Shown one piece after another: positions 5,889-7,295 of a stretch of 7,295 bases of DNA (the stretch's first letter is position 1; the number at the start of each line of letters is the position of its first letter). The notes below the pieces were generated by a model, which made no database searches, was not told the origin of the DNA, and worked only from the letters and a program-made list of their open reading frames with translations. The translations under genes were made by a program, and so were the position numbers. Source of the DNA: Acidobacteriota bacterium (GTDB lineage: Bacteria; Acidobacteriota; Terriglobia; Terriglobales; Acidobacteriaceae); the NCBI GenBank assembly GCA_021841795.1, contig JAKCDN010000150.1, forward strand, positions 1 through 7,295, written 5' to 3'.

Positions 5889-7295
5889 TTATTGAACGGG
5901 AACGTGAATGACCGTCACGCTCTCGCGCGGCAGGGTGATGGAAAGAGAGGCATTTCCGGGCTTTGGCAGTGAGCCCGGCACCGGAACGACCTGCAGCGGT
6001 TCCACCTCGTTGTTCTGCTCGTACCGGTTGGGAGCGCTGATCTGCTCCACCCTCGATGCCGCGGTCGGATGCAGGCTGCCGAGATCGAAGTGAACCGGCA
6101 GATCCTGGCTCACACTGCGGTTGACGCATAGTAGAGTGAGCGTTTTGCCGTCGGCACTGCGCGTTGCCACTACATCGACATAAGGGATGTCTGCAAGGTC
6201 GCTAAGCGGCCGGTCACCACCCTTTACGTTGTAGCTTCCCGAGTCGCTGCTCACCGGAAGGATGGTATCGCCTTTGACCGCGGTATACATTCTGAAGACG
6301 TAGTAGGCTGGAGCCGCAAATACCTGCTCGCGCCGCTTCCAGATGCCGGCGAACTCCATGATGCCGGTCATGTCGGTAATTTTCACCTCCGAAGAGTGAC
6401 GCAGAACTGTATTCAGAAAGCCGGCTGCCATCACGGCGCCGCCTTCGTTCATCCAGCTCGGACTTTCGTCAGTGAAGTTCCGCTCGCCGAAACCCTTACT
6501 GTTGAACAACCACTCCGTCACCGCGAAATGCACCTTGCCTTTCAGGTCAGGATGCTCGTCAACTTGCGCCTGCACCTTGTCAAAGTAAGGACCAACCGCG
6601 TAAGGCAGCGCATAGGCCGCGGCGGCGGTGAAATCAGGTGTCGCCTCAGGAAGCTCCGGGTGATTGGTTCCCAGAATGAAATGCATCGAGAGATCGTCGA
6701 AGGTGCCGGGAGGGTTATTGAGCTGCGCGGCATTCCAACGGCCGTCCGTCATGGGTCCCAGGCCGGTGGCGATGATTTGCGCGTCAGGAGCCACCGCGCG
6801 AACGGCTTTGCTGAATGCGAGGGTGGCCGGCGCAATCTCGTCCAGCGTCTTGTAGCCGACCTGCCAATGGCCGTAGAGCTCATTGCCCAGCTCGTAGATG
6901 ATGTTTTCATGGGTGCGCTGCCGGATATATTGCACCCAGGCGGCTGCTTCTTCCGGCGTTCCGCTCCCCATGTTCAAATCGAACTGCGGAGTCGCGCCGA
7001 TGAGATGGCAGAACTGAAGAAATTCGTCGGTACCCAGCTTGTTATACTCCGGGATTCCCCAGGCAATGTTCTCCATGGTCACACGTTTGTCTTCAGGGCC
7101 GATTCCGTCTTGCCAGTGATAGTAACTGCTGAAGTTGCCACCCAGCCGGAGTTCAGTGACATGCATCGCCTTCGCCATGCTGACTTCATCGGGATCGAAG
7201 ATGCCGATGGCGTCTTCCGGCATCAGCGAAATCTCATCAACGTCTGCGCGCCCAAGGCCTTCAACCGCGATACCGAAATCCACCGGCTGCAACCG
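5889..7295 (-). CDS. GH51 alpha-L-arabinofuranosidase, C-terminal part (N-terminus beyond window)
   Basis: The frame is open to the right edge and has no convincing start (a TTG at 7292 is internal), so about 469 C-terminal residues are seen. GH51 enzymes are retaining glycosidases that release terminal arabinofuranose from arabinan, arabinogalactan or arabinoxylan. Supporting motifs in order are LRLGGNF with YHWQDGIGP (around 7158-7105), LNMGSGTPEEAAAWV, ELGNELYG with the acid/base Glu at codon 6881-6879, and AVTEW with the nucleophile Glu at codon 6515-6513. The 122-residue gap between the two glutamates suits the GH51 barrel. The last 110 or so residues form the usual beta-sandwich and include SAPNRYEQN. 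Two deviations stand out: LGGNF instead of the common PGGNF, and a shortened stretch before ELGNE, which suggests a divergent subgroup. Signal peptide and export cannot be judged. The TAA stop at 5889-5891 lies 198 bp upstream of glmS on the same strand. Substrate is inferred from family and from the pectin context. Confidence 0.9.
   Translation of the reverse strand, partial: RLQPVDFGIAVEGLGRADVDEISLMPEDAIGIFDPDEVSMAKAMHVTELRLGGNFSSYYHWQDGIGPEDKRVTMENIAWGIPEYNKLGTDEFLQFCHLIGATPQFDLNMGSGTPEEAAAWVQYIRQRTHENIIYELGNELYGHWQVGYKTLDEIAPATLAFSKAVRAVAPDAQIIATGLGPMTDGRWNAAQLNNPPGTFDDLSMHFILGTNHPELPEATPDFTAAAAYALPYAVGPYFDKVQAQVDEHPDLKGKVHFAVTEWLFNSKGFGERNFTDESPSWMNEGGAVMAAGFLNTVLRHSSEVKITDMTGIMEFAGIWKRREQVFAAPAYYVFRMYTAVKGDTILPVSSDSGSYNVKGGDRPLSDLADIPYVDVVATRSADGKTLTLLCVNRSVSQDLPVHFDLGSLHPTAASRVEQISAPNRYEQNNEVEPLQVVPVPGSLPKPGNASLSITLPRESVTVIHVPVQ

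Noticed and set aside
1..7295. tRNA, rRNA, CRISPR array, insertion sequence or attachment site
   Set aside because: I saw no spaced direct repeats, transposase motifs, terminal inverted repeats or cloverleaf patterns on either strand.

Overview
This window reads as a chromosomal stretch from a GC-rich, plant-polymer-degrading bacterium. The best guess is an Acidobacteriota (Terriglobia-like) soil organism. That rests on the flavour of the proteins and the set of carbohydrate enzymes, not on any marker gene, so the taxonomy is an inference.

The window holds four real genes. (1) Positions 1-1996, minus strand: a secreted two-domain pectinase, a GH28 polygalacturonase fused to a CE8 pectin methylesterase, whose C-terminus runs off the left edge. 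(2) Positions 2321-3793, plus strand, divergent from gene 1: a secreted protein with two tandem SGNH (CE12, rhamnogalacturonan-acetylesterase-like) domains. (3) Positions 3807-5690, minus strand, convergent with gene 2 across only 13 bp: glmS, a complete glucosamine-6-phosphate synthase. (4) Positions 5889-7295, minus strand: the C-terminal part of a GH51 alpha-L-arabinofuranosidase whose N-terminus lies beyond the right edge.

The 324-bp divergent gap (1997-2320) carries candidate promoters facing both ways, a small palindrome between them, and a hairpin in the predicted 5' leader of gene 2. The 198-bp gap between genes 4 and 3 (5691-5888) holds a 9-bp inverted repeat just after the GH51 stop. 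It also holds a six-codon in-frame mini-ORF with the only good Shine-Dalgarno sequence near glmS, and a -10-like box six bases before the glmS ATG.

Three of the four genes fit one substrate, pectin. The methylesterase domain would free carboxylates of homogalacturonan for the polygalacturonase domain on the same chain. The acetylesterases would remove acetyl groups from rhamnogalacturonan I. The arabinofuranosidase would trim arabinan side chains. glmS is a cell-wall-precursor housekeeping gene that sits inside this cluster as a passenger or neighbour. I saw no clearly new molecular system. The most unusual points are the twin-enzyme architectures, the loop-shortened GH51, and the odd translation-initiation region of glmS.
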